DNA of 64,000 bases from Calliopum simillimum (lineage: Eukaryota; Arthropoda; Insecta; Diptera; Lauxaniidae), in contig OX638370.1 in the NCBI GenBank assembly GCA_951812925.1, positions 98,098,897 to 98,162,896 of the forward strand, read 5' to 3'. This document shows, piece after piece, positions 33,492 to 45,999 of this stretch. Under the pieces are notes generated by a model that did not search any database, had not been told where the DNA came from, and saw only the letters and a list, made by a program, of their open reading frames with translations. Position numbers and translations under genes: made by a program. Position 1 is the stretch's first letter; each line of letters opens with the position of its first letter.

Positions 33492-33885
33492 TGTTTTTTC
33501 TACATTAGCAATTAAAAACTTTTAAATTTATTTAAATTATTTTGAAGCTGCTGCTGCTCGTTATTGAAAATTATTTTTTTATAAAAAACACAGAAAAATT
33601 CACAAATTTGTAAATTGTATTTGAAAACAACCATAAACAGTAAATTTTACTTCAGAATGTCTTTCGTTAAGATAAGAACGAATTTAGAATTGAGAAAAAC
33701 CACTTTCGGGTGCCTGCTCTGGGCATGCCTGATAAAACATACATTCTCAGCGAGCATGCAGTGAAGAAAACGAAATTTTGAGCATGCATTCTTATTCGCC
33801 GAGAATAGATGCTCGCCTTAAGCAAGCATGCCTTGAACTTGCCGTTATAACAATTTTTAGCATGGAGTGAAGAAAACGGCCCTAA

Positions 33886-36220
33886 GTCTATTTTGTAAGT
33901 TTTGAGATATTAGATTTTTAAAACATTATGTTTTTTTTTATGTGTGGAAATTATACATATTGCTCGATAGGACTCATCATTCTAAAGACAATAATGTTTT
34001 ACACCAGAAACGCGAAATAACACTTATCTAGAAAAAACTGACTACGTGCTTTTCACTTGTATAGGGACGAAATTTATTATTTTACAATTTAAATAAAAAT
34101 GTATTTTTATTTCCTTTGCCACAAAACACAAGTGAGTACTGATTTAAGCCATAAAACGTTGTGACTTGCGAGGTGTCACTTGGGAGTAGCAAAACAGCAA
34201 TAACATTTATTGGTAAAAGCACAACGATGGTGCGATAAGCCTGCGTTAAGCTACTAATGCATTTCAAGCGTAATGGCAGCAGAGAAACAGCGACAACAAA
34301 CAGTAATTTTGATTTTGAAATTGTGCGCTTCCGGCACAGTGCACAGACATATGGACGCATAGATTTGCACATTTAAATATACACCAACAATAGGGATATT
34401 ATTACAGACAGTTGGGATATTTAAATTTTTATTTCATTTTCTATGATAAACATGTTTAATATGTTTTTTTAATTAATTGAACTATAAAGTTGCTCATACG
34501 TCATGCTAGCTTTGTTTTGTTTAGGAACTCTGTGAAGTAATTTTCTGCAGCCAATACTCAAATTTTGTATTTTTGTTCAATAAAGGATCGCAAATAGAAT
34601 CAATTTAACGTGAAGGTTTTCTGGTACATCGGCCTAAAGTTATCAAGTGTATTCTAAAGCATTGCTTCAGTTTTAATTGCTATATTCCTTAATATTTGTT
34701 TGTTTGCTACAAAATGTTTCATTTTATTAAACTTGTTTTAACATAAGCTACAAAAAAGCAAAACTTGCTTGCCGCTTGCTTTCATACCTTGTCATATAAC
34801 TGATTTAATTGAAAATGCGCTAAGCACATTATGTTCGCCAAAATGTAATTACAGTCATTTATCTGCGTTAGTGTAGTGTGCTTATAATTGCACACAAATT
34901 TACATTTATAATTATTTCAGCACTACGTAATGACCACAGTTATTGACTCAACATGACACTTTGTTTTTGTGATTGCGCGTTCTGTTTTAGTTAAAGCTTA
35001 CATGTAACATTTGTGCAGCAAGTTAATATCGGTATAACATTTATAGTCAATTATTTAAATATTTGGCAAAGCTTAACTTAATTTTTTCTTTTTAAATTTT
35101 TGCCACATTATCGTTGCTATAATTTGCATCATTCATGCATTTTTACTCAGATTTTTTTATTCTGTAGCTTTAACGGCCATTGACCAAAATAAACACTTTG
35201 TCTAAAAAATTTATTGAGAAGAGTGCATAGAATTAATTTTAAGAATAACTCTCATCGAATTTACGAAATCATGCTGCTCTTTGGGGTAGCTAAAAAATAA
35301 CAATATTTGAACATACAAAATAAAAATTACTTATACGACGAGTTAGAAAACCTACATCCAAAAGATTAAGGCTTGCATATATTTCAATTTTATACTACTT
35401 TAAAGCAAAAAATAGTGAGAGATTTAAAGGAATTTATAATTTATTTTGAATACTTATGTGCATAAAATATAAAAAAAAATTCTAAATACGAACATAATTG
35501 CATTTTCTGTTCCACAAATGTTGAATTGAATTAAATTTTTAATTATTTGTTGAACAAACTAAGGTCAATATATGCACAGGACCGCACTGCCCCGTATTAT
35601 AATTAAATGAATCACCGACATGTGCAATTCCACAAATTTTTGTGCAAATATCTGTTGTTGCTTAGCTCTTTTTACATATTTTAATATGCTTAGTACTTTA
35701 TATACAAATTTTTAGCAGGTTTTAAATAATTAATACAAAATTAATAGAATTACACTGATTACTCTGCATTAGTGTAATTAGCAGCATTTTTAATGTATTT
35801 TGTTGAGTAAAATCTGTTTTTAGTACATTATTTTAATACCTTTTATACACAAGAAACAAAAAATAGTTTATAAACTTGATTAATATGCAGTTCTATATTT
35901 TGTGTGCATGAAAAATTATGTAAATTTGAACTTTGTATGTCTACCAAAAGGATGAATAAAAGTATAGGCATTTGATTTGCGAAAGCTGGCCAAATATTTT
36001 GCAGCCTTTTTTCAAGCCAAGATTTTTTATAAAACATGAAACATCCAACCAAGTTATTATGCTTTCAAATCTATAAGTCACATCGGTTTTAAGATAGCCA
36101 AGTTTTTCTTCAAGAATAAATATCTGAACAAAAATTAATCATACGCCAGGTTCGAAGCGTCAATGAATTCTGTTGAAACTGCTTGCCTAGTTAAGAGTTG
36201 GTTTACAAAAATATTTCTGT
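33886..36220. other. AT-rich, no gene seen
   Basis: Motif copies at 34491 (GCTCATACGTCATGC) and 36139 (ATCATACGCCAGG), and an ACGGCCATTGACC word near 35174. The 96-codon minus frame at 34082-34372 has no recognisable domain or splice context. Confidence 0.45.
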
Positions 36221-36224
36221 AAAT

Positions 36225-36400
36225 TATTGTTCTAATTGTATAAAAATTATATGGTACTATCTAAACATTAATACGCAGTACAAAAATTTGTCCTCCTTTT
36301 TTTATTTTGTTAGAAATGGAGTACGACCTTGAATTATACACCATTAGAAAGGTATTTGTATGTAAATGTGCACAAAGTTAAAATTATATTAATATTTTGC
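36225..36400 (-). repeat. Dispersed repeat, related to 58262-58420
   Basis: The complement reads 'ACAAATACCTTTCTAATGGT', 'GTATAATTCAAGGTCGTACT' and 'CTGCGTATTAATG', matching 58298-58400 and the two sides of the MITE at 58953-59463. Three copies of an unnamed family. Confidence 0.65.
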
Positions 36401-36539
36401 TCTTGAACCAAAAAAAAAAAAAAATTATTTGCGCTAGGGAACAAAAAAGCATACTAAGTATTTTGATTTTTAAAAGGTTAACATTCTATTTTTTAACATA
36501 AAGTTCTTGAAAACGTTTCGTTTGTATTTATACACCAAA

Positions 36540-37913
36540 TTTGATGCTTTTGGATTCGTACCAATTTCTTCGATGTTTTTCTATACTTTAAGACTTTTAC
36601 CGATATCTTAGATATTTTTCGATAGTTTTGAACTTTTAACGATATTTTAGCAGATTTTCGATACTTTTGGACTTAACCGATATGTTAGATGTTTTTCAAT
36701 ATTTTTCGACTCCAAGCGATATTTAAGATATTTTCTGATATTTTTGAAATTTTATCAATATTTTTGATAGCTTTCGATAGTTTTAAGCTTTAACCAATAT
36801 TTTAGATGTTTTAAAATTCTTCTAGACTTTTACCGATATTTTAAATGTTTTTCGATACTTTTGGACTTGTATCTATATCCTTTATGTTTTTCAATACTTT
36901 TAAACTTTTACCGATATGTTAGATGTTTCTCGATATTTTTGATATCTGTCGATATTTTTGGATTTTTACCGATATGTTAGATGTGTTTCGATATTTGTGG
37001 ACTTTTACCGATATGTTAGATATTTTTTGAAACTTTTGATTTTTTATCGATATTTTAGATGTTTTTCGATATTTTTGGATTCTAATCGATATTTAAGATG
37101 TTTTTCGTTTCTTCTGGACCTCTACCGATGTATACATGTTTTTCGATACTTTTGGACTTGTACCTATATCTTAAATGTTTTTCGATACTTTTCAGCTTTT
37201 ACCGATGTTTTAGATGTTTTTCAATTCTTCTGGTCTTTAACTGATATTTTAGATATTTTTCAATACTTTTGGACTTTTACCGACATTTTAAATGTTTTTT
37301 GATAATATTGGACTTGTACCTATATCTAAGATGTTTTTCGATAATTTTGGACTTCATCGGTATCGATACTTTAGATGTCTTTCGTTATTTTTTAACCTTG
37401 ACCAATATTTTGTATATTTTTCAATTCTGCTGGACTTTTACCGACATTTTAGATGTGATTTTCGATATTTTTGGACCTTTATCGATATTGTAGATGTTTT
37501 TCCGTAGTTTTGAACTTTAACCGATATTTTAGATGATATTCGATTCTTCTGAATTTTTACCGTTTTTCAATACTTTTACCGATTTGTTAGATATTTTTCG
37601 ATACCCTTGGACCTTTACATAGCGGTGTTTTAGATAATTTTTGATACTTTTACCGATATGTTAGATGCTTTCGATATTTTTGGACTTTACTGATATCTAT
37701 TTCAAGATTTTTCGACTTTTTTGGAATTTTACCAAAATTTTAGATGTTTTTCGATACTTTTACCGATATGTTAGATGATTTGGGTATTTCAAAATTTTTC
37801 AATGCTTACCATTTCAATATCTTTCGATACATTTGGACTATAACCGATATTTTAGATATTTTACGATACTTTTTGACTTTTACTGATATCTTAGATATCA
37901 GAATATTATGGAA
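36540..37913 (+). repeat. Minisatellite, 39-bp unit, about 35 copies
   Basis: The consensus unit is TTTTACCGATATTTTAGATG followed by TTTTTCGATACTTTTGGAC. Copies are 70-90% alike with small indels. The array stops against the left TTAA of the piggyBac. Because 39 is divisible by three, open frames of 70-114 codons arise with a 13-residue period (DFYRYVRCVSIFV-like); these come from the repeat and are not genes. Each unit carries about two CGATA words. Confidence 0.92.
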
Positions 37914-37917
37914 TTAA

Positions 37918-40895
37918 CCCTTAAATGCTCACTGTATCTTTGAAGATACAGCCATTAAAAAATTTCTCGAAACTACGTCTTGAACTCAAATATGATTTTA
38001 TCTGCACAAGTTCATTTAAAAAACCCAAACCCTTTACTAAAAAATGCAATTTGATAAAAATTTTATGAATTGTGACCTAAATTTGAGTTAAAACTTGAAA
38101 AAATATAATCGAGCTAAATTAAAAAAAATTCATTATTTTTCTTGGAAAACATGAGACTGTAGTAATATTTGAGGCTCAAAAAAAATATTGGGTAAGTCTA
38201 CAATATGACTAGTACCGACTGAAAGTTATTTGAGAAAATTTTTTTTCATGACACGGGCGCTAGATGATATAGAATGGTTGTATCTTTAAAGATACAAGGA
38301 GCGTTCCCCCATAAATTTCAAAGTCGTTTGTTTTTAAATTTTTTACTGTTGCTTGCAGACAATTTCATTTACATTTGATGCGTTGATGAAGCAAGTTCAC
38401 TGCTTTTGACTTTAGAAATTGGTTAATATATTTACATTTATCAAATATTAAGAAAATAATTAATCGAAGAAAATTATATTATTAATTTTGAGAATACCCT
38501 TTTTAAAAGAGCCATGTCAGGTTTTATAAAAGTTGGTAGAGTCAATATGACTGATGGCGAGGTTTGCGAATCATTGTGCAATAGCGAAGATATTGCTTAC
38601 GATAGCACCGATTGTAGCGATTCAGATATTGATAACTTACAGGAAACTATTCCACTGGAAATGGCATGTGGAAAGAAGGTTGCTCCGCTAGGAGAGACTA
38701 ACATGCAAGTGATTGTCGATGAAAATGAAACCGATGATGAGACCATGGATGAGATGGATCTCAATACATCCGTACATGATTCTTTTCTCAAAATGATAAA
38801 TGACGATAATTATGTGGGAAGTCCAACAAATGTTGATCTTGCTCAACTGGAACTTGATTTTGAGCCATCAACTTCTTCTGCCTCACAAAGAATTAATTCG
38901 GCTTCATTTGCATCTCAGTTCCGTGAGGTAAATTTGATCCTAAGTCTTCTGAATTTGAAAGAGTTTTATGGAAGAAGGGTAATCTTCAATTTAATGATCA
39001 GCAAGTTCGATTTAGTGGGGATAGTAGTCTTCCGGAAAATATAAAAAATTTGGAAACTCCATATCAAGTTTGGTCATATTTATTTCCACAGTCTTTGGAG
39101 GAACATATCTTTGGAGAAACTCTTAAATATGCCGGAGTAGACGATGCATTTACTTTTAATATATTCGACCTTCGTAAATTCATTGGAATCCTTTTCTATA
39201 TGACATACTACAAGCTCCCTAACTCAAGAGATTACTGGTCTGAAAACAGTAATCGTTGCGTAGATGTGATAAAAGCTCAAATGAATAGAAGACGGTTTGA
39301 AAAAATAAGGGAAGTATTACATTTCAATGATAAAGACAAACAGCCTGCAAGAGATGATCCAAATCGTGATAGGCTTTATCTAATTCGATCCGTAATTGAC
39401 ACTCTCAACAAAACTTTTGGTAGCATACCAAAATTAGAAAGGTTATGTGTAGATGAGCAAATGTGCTCCACTAAAATTGGTAGCTATATGAAGCAATATT
39501 TACCAAATAAACCAAAAAAATGGGGCTTCAAATTTTATGTAATTTGTGATACTACGGGTTACGCTTACAAATTTGAATTATATAGCGGATCGATTAATAT
39601 ACTTACTGAATTAGAACCGGATCTTCAATCTTTTGCAAATATAGTCGTCAGGCTGCTCCGGGAGGTGCCTCGATTTCAAAACTATATAGTCTACTTTTAC
39701 AATTTTTACACCACAATGCCTCTTTTAGTATATTTGCGAACACAGGGTATACTTGCTGTAGGTACTATCAGGCGCAACTGAATCAAAAATTGCAAGCTTC
39801 CTGATGAGAAATTAATGATGAAATATGAGCGGGGAACAAGTCACGAATTTATTTCTAATATATATGGAGTCGATGTAACATCACTGTCATGGAAAGACAA
39901 CCGAATTGTCAACTTAGTATCTACTTATGTTGGCACTAAGCCAGTATTAGACACTAATAACTCGGAGACGCAGCCTCTAACAGTGAAGCGATTTGACAAA
40001 AAAGATAAATCTGTTAAAAATATTCCTTGTCCACAAATCATAAAAGATTATAACTGTCACATGGGTGGTGTCGATTTAATGGACAGCTCAATGGGTAGTC
40101 ATATAATAATGATGAAAAGTCGTAAGTGGACAAACAGAGCATTTTATCATCTTCTTGATATGACTTGCATAAATGCCTGGTTACTATACAAGAGAATAAA
40201 TAAAGACCGTCCAGGATTTAAGGAAATAAGACTAGTGGACTTCAAGCTGGAGGTAGCTGACGCATTATTTTCGTTTAATACAAAAGCAGCTCCGGAGCGT
40301 GGACGTCCAAGTCTAGAAAAACAAATTCTTGAAAAACGTCGAAGACCGAACGCACAGCCGATTCCTCCTAGAGATACCAGATTAGACTTGACCGATCATT
40401 GGACAACGATGGACAAAAAAGGAAGATGCAAAATGCCGAATTGCACAGGACAAAAAAAAATGTTTTGCAGAAAATGTAAGATAAATTTGTGTGTAACCTC
40501 GGAGAAATATTGCTTTTTTGATTACCATCATAATTAATGATTTCTATATGTTATTTTTATTAGTATTGACTTGAATTTATTTTGTTTATGTTTTTGTGAT
40601 ATTGAATGTAACCTTTTATTATTTATTTTGCATTGTATAAGTTGTTTAAAATAAAATACATACCTTTAAAAACTAAAATTTTATGAGTTGTTTTCACCTT
40701 ATTTTTTAACCAAACCTTCTGAAAATTGATATGGGTGAGCGCTCACTGTATCTTCTAAGATACAACCACTTTTTTTAAAATTACTGCTAAAATTTAAATT
40801 TTTTCAAAAAAATTAGTATGTAGCTGTTATTTGGTTACCATTTTACATACAATATATTTTTTTCACTAAAATCGGCGTTCATGAGCATTTAAGGG
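37918..40895 (+). mobile_element. piggyBac element, 2.98 kb, ends intact
   Basis: CCCTTAAATGCTCA at 37918 and its exact complement ending at 40895 are the terminal inverted repeats, each bounded by TTAA (37914-37917, 40896-40899). Subterminal palindromes with TGTATCTTNNAAGATACA occur at about 37934, 38280 and 40746. One gene fills the middle, and a polyadenylation signal AATAAA is near 40650. The length is close to that of complete piggyBac elements. Confidence 0.95.
38514..40537 (+). pseudogene. piggyBac transposase with frameshift and stop
   Basis: The family enzyme moves the element between TTAA sites with a DDD RNase H-like core. The acidic N-terminus starts at MSGFIKVGRVNMTDGEVCES (38514). 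A missing base near 38930 shifts the frame, which continues with SSEFERVLWKKGNLQF and ETPYQVWSYLFPQSLEEHIF. The core follows: LCVDEQMCSTKIGSYMKQYL (first aspartate), PNKPKKWGFKFYVICDTTGY, then VYFYNFYTTMPLL, where the second catalytic aspartate is a tyrosine. TGA at 39779 replaces an arginine codon in RRN-IKNCKLPDEKL, and the same frame resumes. MGGVDLMDSSMGSHI keeps the third aspartate. A cysteine-rich C-terminal finger (CKMPNCTG to CRKC) closes at 40537. Recently active by its state of preservation, now dead. Confidence 0.95.
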
Positions 40896-40899
40896 TTAA

Positions 40900-42560
40900 A
40901 TAAAATAAATATGTTTATTGGAGCATCTATCTGTGGTACAACATTTAAAAACATTATCTATCTTTGCCTGCTTTTTTGGTGCTATCTTTATTACAAGATG
41001 CATTTTTAATATTAATTTTAGTGGAATAAGTGCTATAAAGTAATATCTGACTTGTGTTTTTTCAGCGAATAAACCACAATGGAAAATTAAACAAAACCCA
41101 AACAAAGCCGTATAAATCAGGCAGTATTTCTATAAAACATTGAAAATATGTTGCTTCTCATACAAAAGTTTCGCATACGTTATGGTCAACCATAAATTAG
41201 TTTCTGGGCTTAGTGGACCGTTTAATTTAAGTACGGCAGTATACATAACAAAATGAAATTTAGAAAAGTCTGTAAATTTCAATTACTATTTTTTTGTAAA
41301 TTTTTTTTTTTAATATTCTACAACAAGAAGACCTTAAGCATGTGATTAAACACTCTTTACCATTGTTGAGCTCAAATGAAGCATTCAAATGTAATGGCAA
41401 CTTTTACTTGACACAAAAGAATCATGGCACATAATGATGCAGCATATGCATTGCAGTGCAACCAACAAGCATTAATTTTCCAGCTTTTATAGTATACTTT
41501 TTTCATAGTTCAAAGTTAGCTGTTGCTTTTGTTTGTCATGCCAATCTAAACTTGGCAATGCGCTATTGTTCGCTTTTAACCCAGTTTTCCAAGTGTTCAA
41601 TGCTTATTCGATGCACTTTTGAAAAATGCTTTTTATTTCTAATATTTCTTTTTTTTTCCAACACTTTTGATGGTTTTCTTCCATATCCATTGGCCTTTAT
41701 TAATTTTCAAGAACACATTTACGTAAAAGGGAATGAAAATGGGAGAGTGAAAGAAAGAATGAAAGCCATTAACTTTGCTTTTAGCTTACCAGCGTAGTTA
41801 GCTACTTGAACATCCATCAAAGCTATTGATTAGAAGATATTGATTACCACTAGTGGTATAAATGGAAGCACAAGTTCATATTTTATTGTGCTAAAAAGTT
41901 CAGCGTTGCGTCGATTAATTTTGAAATTATTAAAATCAAGCAGAATGAAAATTTTTAGAGTAAAGGCAGAAATTTGCAAAGCTTCTCAGCTTAACAATAA
42001 ATCTATGGACGTATTTTTTAGCGGCCATCAATCAAATTGGAAAAAATTATAGAGCACTGTGTCGTTATTAAGTAATTTGTGCTTGGGAATGGTAAAATCG
42101 CATCGATTTTGTGCTAACACAGCAAATAAAATTATATCTATTTAATTGTGTGCTCAAAAAGTAAAGTTACACACACGACATGTTAATTATTAACAAATTA
42201 CACTCATGAACTATAATGCCAGTTTATTGCTTTAAGTAGCCTTAAAGTATGCAACACTCATTACTTTATCGCATATATTTTCTCTCCACTTCATATGAGC
42301 ATGTAAAATTGAAAAATGCCACTAGCCACAATATCTTTGCTCATCATATGCTTCACACATGAACAGAACTTATACTCTTCTCCACCCCGCACACTTGTGT
42401 TAACGATAAAACATCAGCAATAGCAAAATCATCAGATAAAATGGCACATATTGACTGCGAAGCGTACGTTGCAAGCAAGCAAGTAGCAAAGCTGTTTACA
42501 CAGCACTTGCCGCAGGTAGCAAAATTTGTTCTACTTTACACACAACGAAGCACAGCTCAG
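40900..42560. other. AT-rich, no gene seen
   Basis: A 113-codon frame at 41456-41797 and a 70-codon frame at 41840-42052 have no motif. TTAGCGGCCATCAATCAAAT occurs at 42018. Confidence 0.4.
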
Positions 42561-42564
42561 CTCA

Positions 42565-42588
42565 ACTCAACGACGACGACGACGCATG
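42565..42588 (+). repeat. CGA microsatellite
   Basis: Short run of ACG/CGA triplets within a CA-rich segment. Confidence 0.8.
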
Positions 42589-42589
42589 G

Positions 42590-45315
42590 TGCTTATGCTT
42601 TGGCTGCACAACACAACTTATTGGCTGCCTTTTATATTGTGCAGTGACAACAGAACCCCTGCCTGGCAATTTCCCCCCCCCATAATATCGCCTATTCATC
42701 CACATTCACTTTAAGTGCGCTTCACTGAGTTCGAGGTGCACTCAAATGCACTCGATAAATGTTGTGCACCATAAAGTGATTAGTATAAAATTTTATTAAA
42801 TAACAAAATGGTAAAAAGTGTTTGTTTTTTTGTTTTATTTTAAAGAGCAGTTGTCTGAGACTGCTAAGTGCTGATAAGTTATAATGAAACACATTAAATG
42901 AATCTACTTAAATTGTAAATATGGTTACTAGCAGATTTATTGAAGTTAAAGTTGATATATAAGTCGATCCCCTTGATAACAAGCTTTTTGCCATTTTATA
43001 TGGTAAGAACTTTACTACTTATATGTATAAGCATAATTAATGCGTTTGTGAACTTTAATTGGCCTTCAAAAGAATATTTAAGTAGTCTTTGGTATCAAAA
43101 AAATTAAAACCTCACAGGATATTTATACGATAATTTTTTTACTTTTTTTTGTAGGAAAGCTATAGTCTTATCTTTCAGCGGCCATTAATCCATCTATACA
43201 TTTTTGTTGAAAATTGTATATTTTAGTATATCAATTTATTATACAAGCCACAAATAGCATCGCTGTAAAGTTATCAAAACTCAAACGTAAAAAATTTATA
43301 GCTTGCACAGTCTTATAGAGAAAAAGTTACTCATACGAGGTGTTTGGCAATGCAAAAAATTATCTAAGTGAATGGAAAGGCATTAGGTTATCTTCGTATT
43401 GCAACATTGTTCCATTTTCCTTAATATAACTTTCCATTTTCCTTAATATAACTTAGACTTTATTTGCATCAGCCCCTGTATTTCGTGTATAGAGCAGAAA
43501 ATTTTAAAAAATTTATAGGAAATAAAAAATTTTAATCAGGCAAAGATTTCGAAAAAAAAACACCGAAAAACAGTTAATGTTGATTAAAAAGTACGATAAT
43601 TAAATTGTAACAAGCGGAAATCACGCGACTGAAACACACAACTCTTCTAATATTAACACAAGTATGAGCAAGTACAACATTACAGCATGATAAGACGGAA
43701 TGAATTTTTGTAGGTTGTTGCCAAAAAACTTGAGCACGAAAAGAAGAAGTTGCATAAAAATAAACTTATTCAGTGTGAATAAAAAATGAACGAAAAATTA
43801 AAAGATAGAAGAAACTTCTTCAAGTTTTTTAGGTTTATTTTATTTATTTTGTTTTTTTTTTTACTTCCTTACTGCTACTTTTGTTGTTCTTCAACAACAC
43901 TTAAGTGTTGCGCCATGCAATGCAAGCGGAAACGGAACAAAAAACTTTCTTGCACGAAGTCTTTGCATACTTTACAGGTGCAAGTGTTAACAATTTTGGG
44001 CAATACTAGCATTTATTCTATGTTTAAGTGTGTCTGTGTGTAAGTATATGTATATTGTCTTAAGTGTAGCCAAGTAAAGTAAGTAAATAGAATAAATGTT
44101 TAATGTTAATCGCCTAAAAATTCTTTGCAAAGCGATAAGATAGCAGCAGCAATAGTACAAAAAAATGAAAGTTTGTAGTGAAAAACGAATGCTTAATGTA
44201 GCTTAAAGCTAAGGACGTCATGTTGGTGAGCAGGCTACAAATATTATGTCAAGTTGCTGCAGTAAATAACTGCTCAAATATGCGCACTTTAATATGCAAT
44301 CTGACAATAAAAATGTAAAGAAAATTATAGCTAAGAAAAATTGAAATGCAATTTTGTAATCTGTTAAAAAAAATATTTTTAATATGGTTAAAATCATTAT
44401 TTTAACTAAACAGCCATTTATCAATTTTAACATAATTATTGTCTGATAAAAATGCATAAGAATTACAAGAAAAATGTAAGTGTCAGCAGCATCCGCGCTG
44501 CTGTAATTAAATCCAAATTTTCAATGATTTTGCCTAGCATGACGTATGAGTTACATTTAATTACTTACAACCATAAGTTTAATGTCTTAGTTTTAATGTT
44601 GACATCGTTATTGGTGCTTTATTCAATAAAGTTTTTATGAAATTTGCAACAGCAGCTTCGTACTTATTAAGCTTTCAGTGATAAAAAGACAACTTTTAAT
44701 AAAGTTCTTATGCATTCTCTGCAGCACATCCTCTTGCAACATTTGCCAAGAATTTAATAAATTTCGTTTTATTGAAAACTTTCGAAAGTCGATATTTTTC
44801 TTTTTTTTTCTTTTCAATTGCATATTGCAATATCACATAGCTCATGCAACTTTACATACACACATATGTGTATAAATACTTACTCAAATATTGTAAGCGT
44901 ACATATGAGAATTTATTTATTACACACATTTTATCAATATGGGCGGGATGCAAAGTTTTATGCTCACAGCTACACATGTCAGCAAAGTGATGTGTTTTAC
45001 ACGCCCATCGAAAGAGAACTTGCATAGTTTAACTGATTGCAAAAAAAGGTACACAAGCTTAGTACTCATCTGAAAATAATAATTGCGAGTATTACCCGGT
45101 TGTGTCGTACTCAAATTAAAAAAGTGATCGTAAATTGCACCGCAACTGCTTTAAGAGTAAAAAAGTTATTGAAAATTTACCTCACAAATATTGAGATAAT
45201 TACATGTTGATATATCAGTCTATAGAAATAATTTCATAAATGTTTCCTCCAGAATAATTTAATTCCTACTTTTAAAGTAATTTTATTATACGGGATCACA
45301 TAAACATACGAAAGT
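42590..45315. other. AT-rich, no gene seen
   Basis: Motif copies: CAGCGGCCATTAATCC near 43178, TTACTCATACGAGG at 43326 and GACGTATGAGTTACA at 44541. Small frames overlap on both strands without recognisable content. Confidence 0.45.
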
Positions 45316-45530
45316 TGTATAGCAAAAACGAGATCTACGGAAAATTATAAAAAAAATATCCCTAAGAAACTAGGAGCTTAGAACTAAAACCTAGCTCCGG
45401 TCAAGAGACATAAAGATTTGAGTTTGAAGAATAAAAATTTTTCAAGTGTGATTCTCTCGGCGGGATTTCAGACCCATACTTTTTTGGGTAAGCCTCTTAG
45501 AATTCTTTGTAGATCTCGTTTTGCTATACA
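45316..45530. mobile_element. 215-bp MITE
   Basis: TTGTATAGCAAAAACGAGAT continues CTACGGAAAATT at the left, and the complement CTGTATAGCAAAACGAGATC continues CTACAAAGAATT at the right. This is about 30 bp of inverted repeat with few mismatches. The superfamily cannot be told because no clear target duplication is visible. Confidence 0.7.
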
Positions 45531-45999
45531 GATTTGACAAATTCAATTGACTTAACTTAATGATTTATATTAATTTATGTATGAATTTCCAAAGAATATA
45601 AGGCAGCCATGTACCTGATAAAGTTTGGTAGTTAAATACGGGGCAATATCTCCCTTGTCCATATAAAAAAATGTGTAATTAATGCTCGTACAGTGACAAA
45701 TTATACGATATGCCATTTGTGAAGAGGAAAATTAACAGAGCAGCCTTTTTCTCCAACAAATAATCGATATTTTTCTTAAAAAATCATTAATTTATTCTTA
45801 AAATCTTGTAATTATAAAATAAAATGAATTGTGTTATTAAACATCAAAACGTCCTAAGTCCCTCTCTGAAAATATATTTAATTTTTTTTTATTTTGCCAG
45901 CATTTCAGGAAGGGATTAAGGCAGTTTTGATATTAAAAGATTCAATTGAATCTGGCAATTGAGTAATTATTTAAGAGAAGAACCAAAGAATTAGTTTAA
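45531..45999. other. No feature seen
   Basis: AT-rich. Confidence 0.5.

Larger units (their letters stand above)
31766..33882. mobile_element. PIF/Harbinger element, 2.1 kb, both genes degenerate
   Basis: The left end GGGCCATTTTCTCCACTCCA and the right end, whose complement reads GGGCCGTTTTCTTCACTCCA, match closely. Both are flanked by TAA (31763-31765, 33883-33885), the 3-bp duplication typical of PIF/Harbinger. Subterminal regions share 'GAGAATNCATTC' words in both orientations. Inside are a transposase relic (plus) and a Myb/SANT-like gene relic (minus), the two genes normally carried by this superfamily, in convergent order. Autonomous elements are larger; the catalytic part of the transposase is deleted. 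Confidence 0.9.

Noticed and set aside
36958..37507. Long open frames with a 13-residue repeat (DFYRYVRC-like)
   Set aside because: They come from a 39-bp minisatellite whose period is divisible by three. There is no start context, no conserved boundary, and the frames shift wherever a unit has an indel.
44452..45114. Cluster of overlapping frames on both strands
   Set aside because: All are 60-70 codons, mutually overlapping and without domain, codon or splice support.
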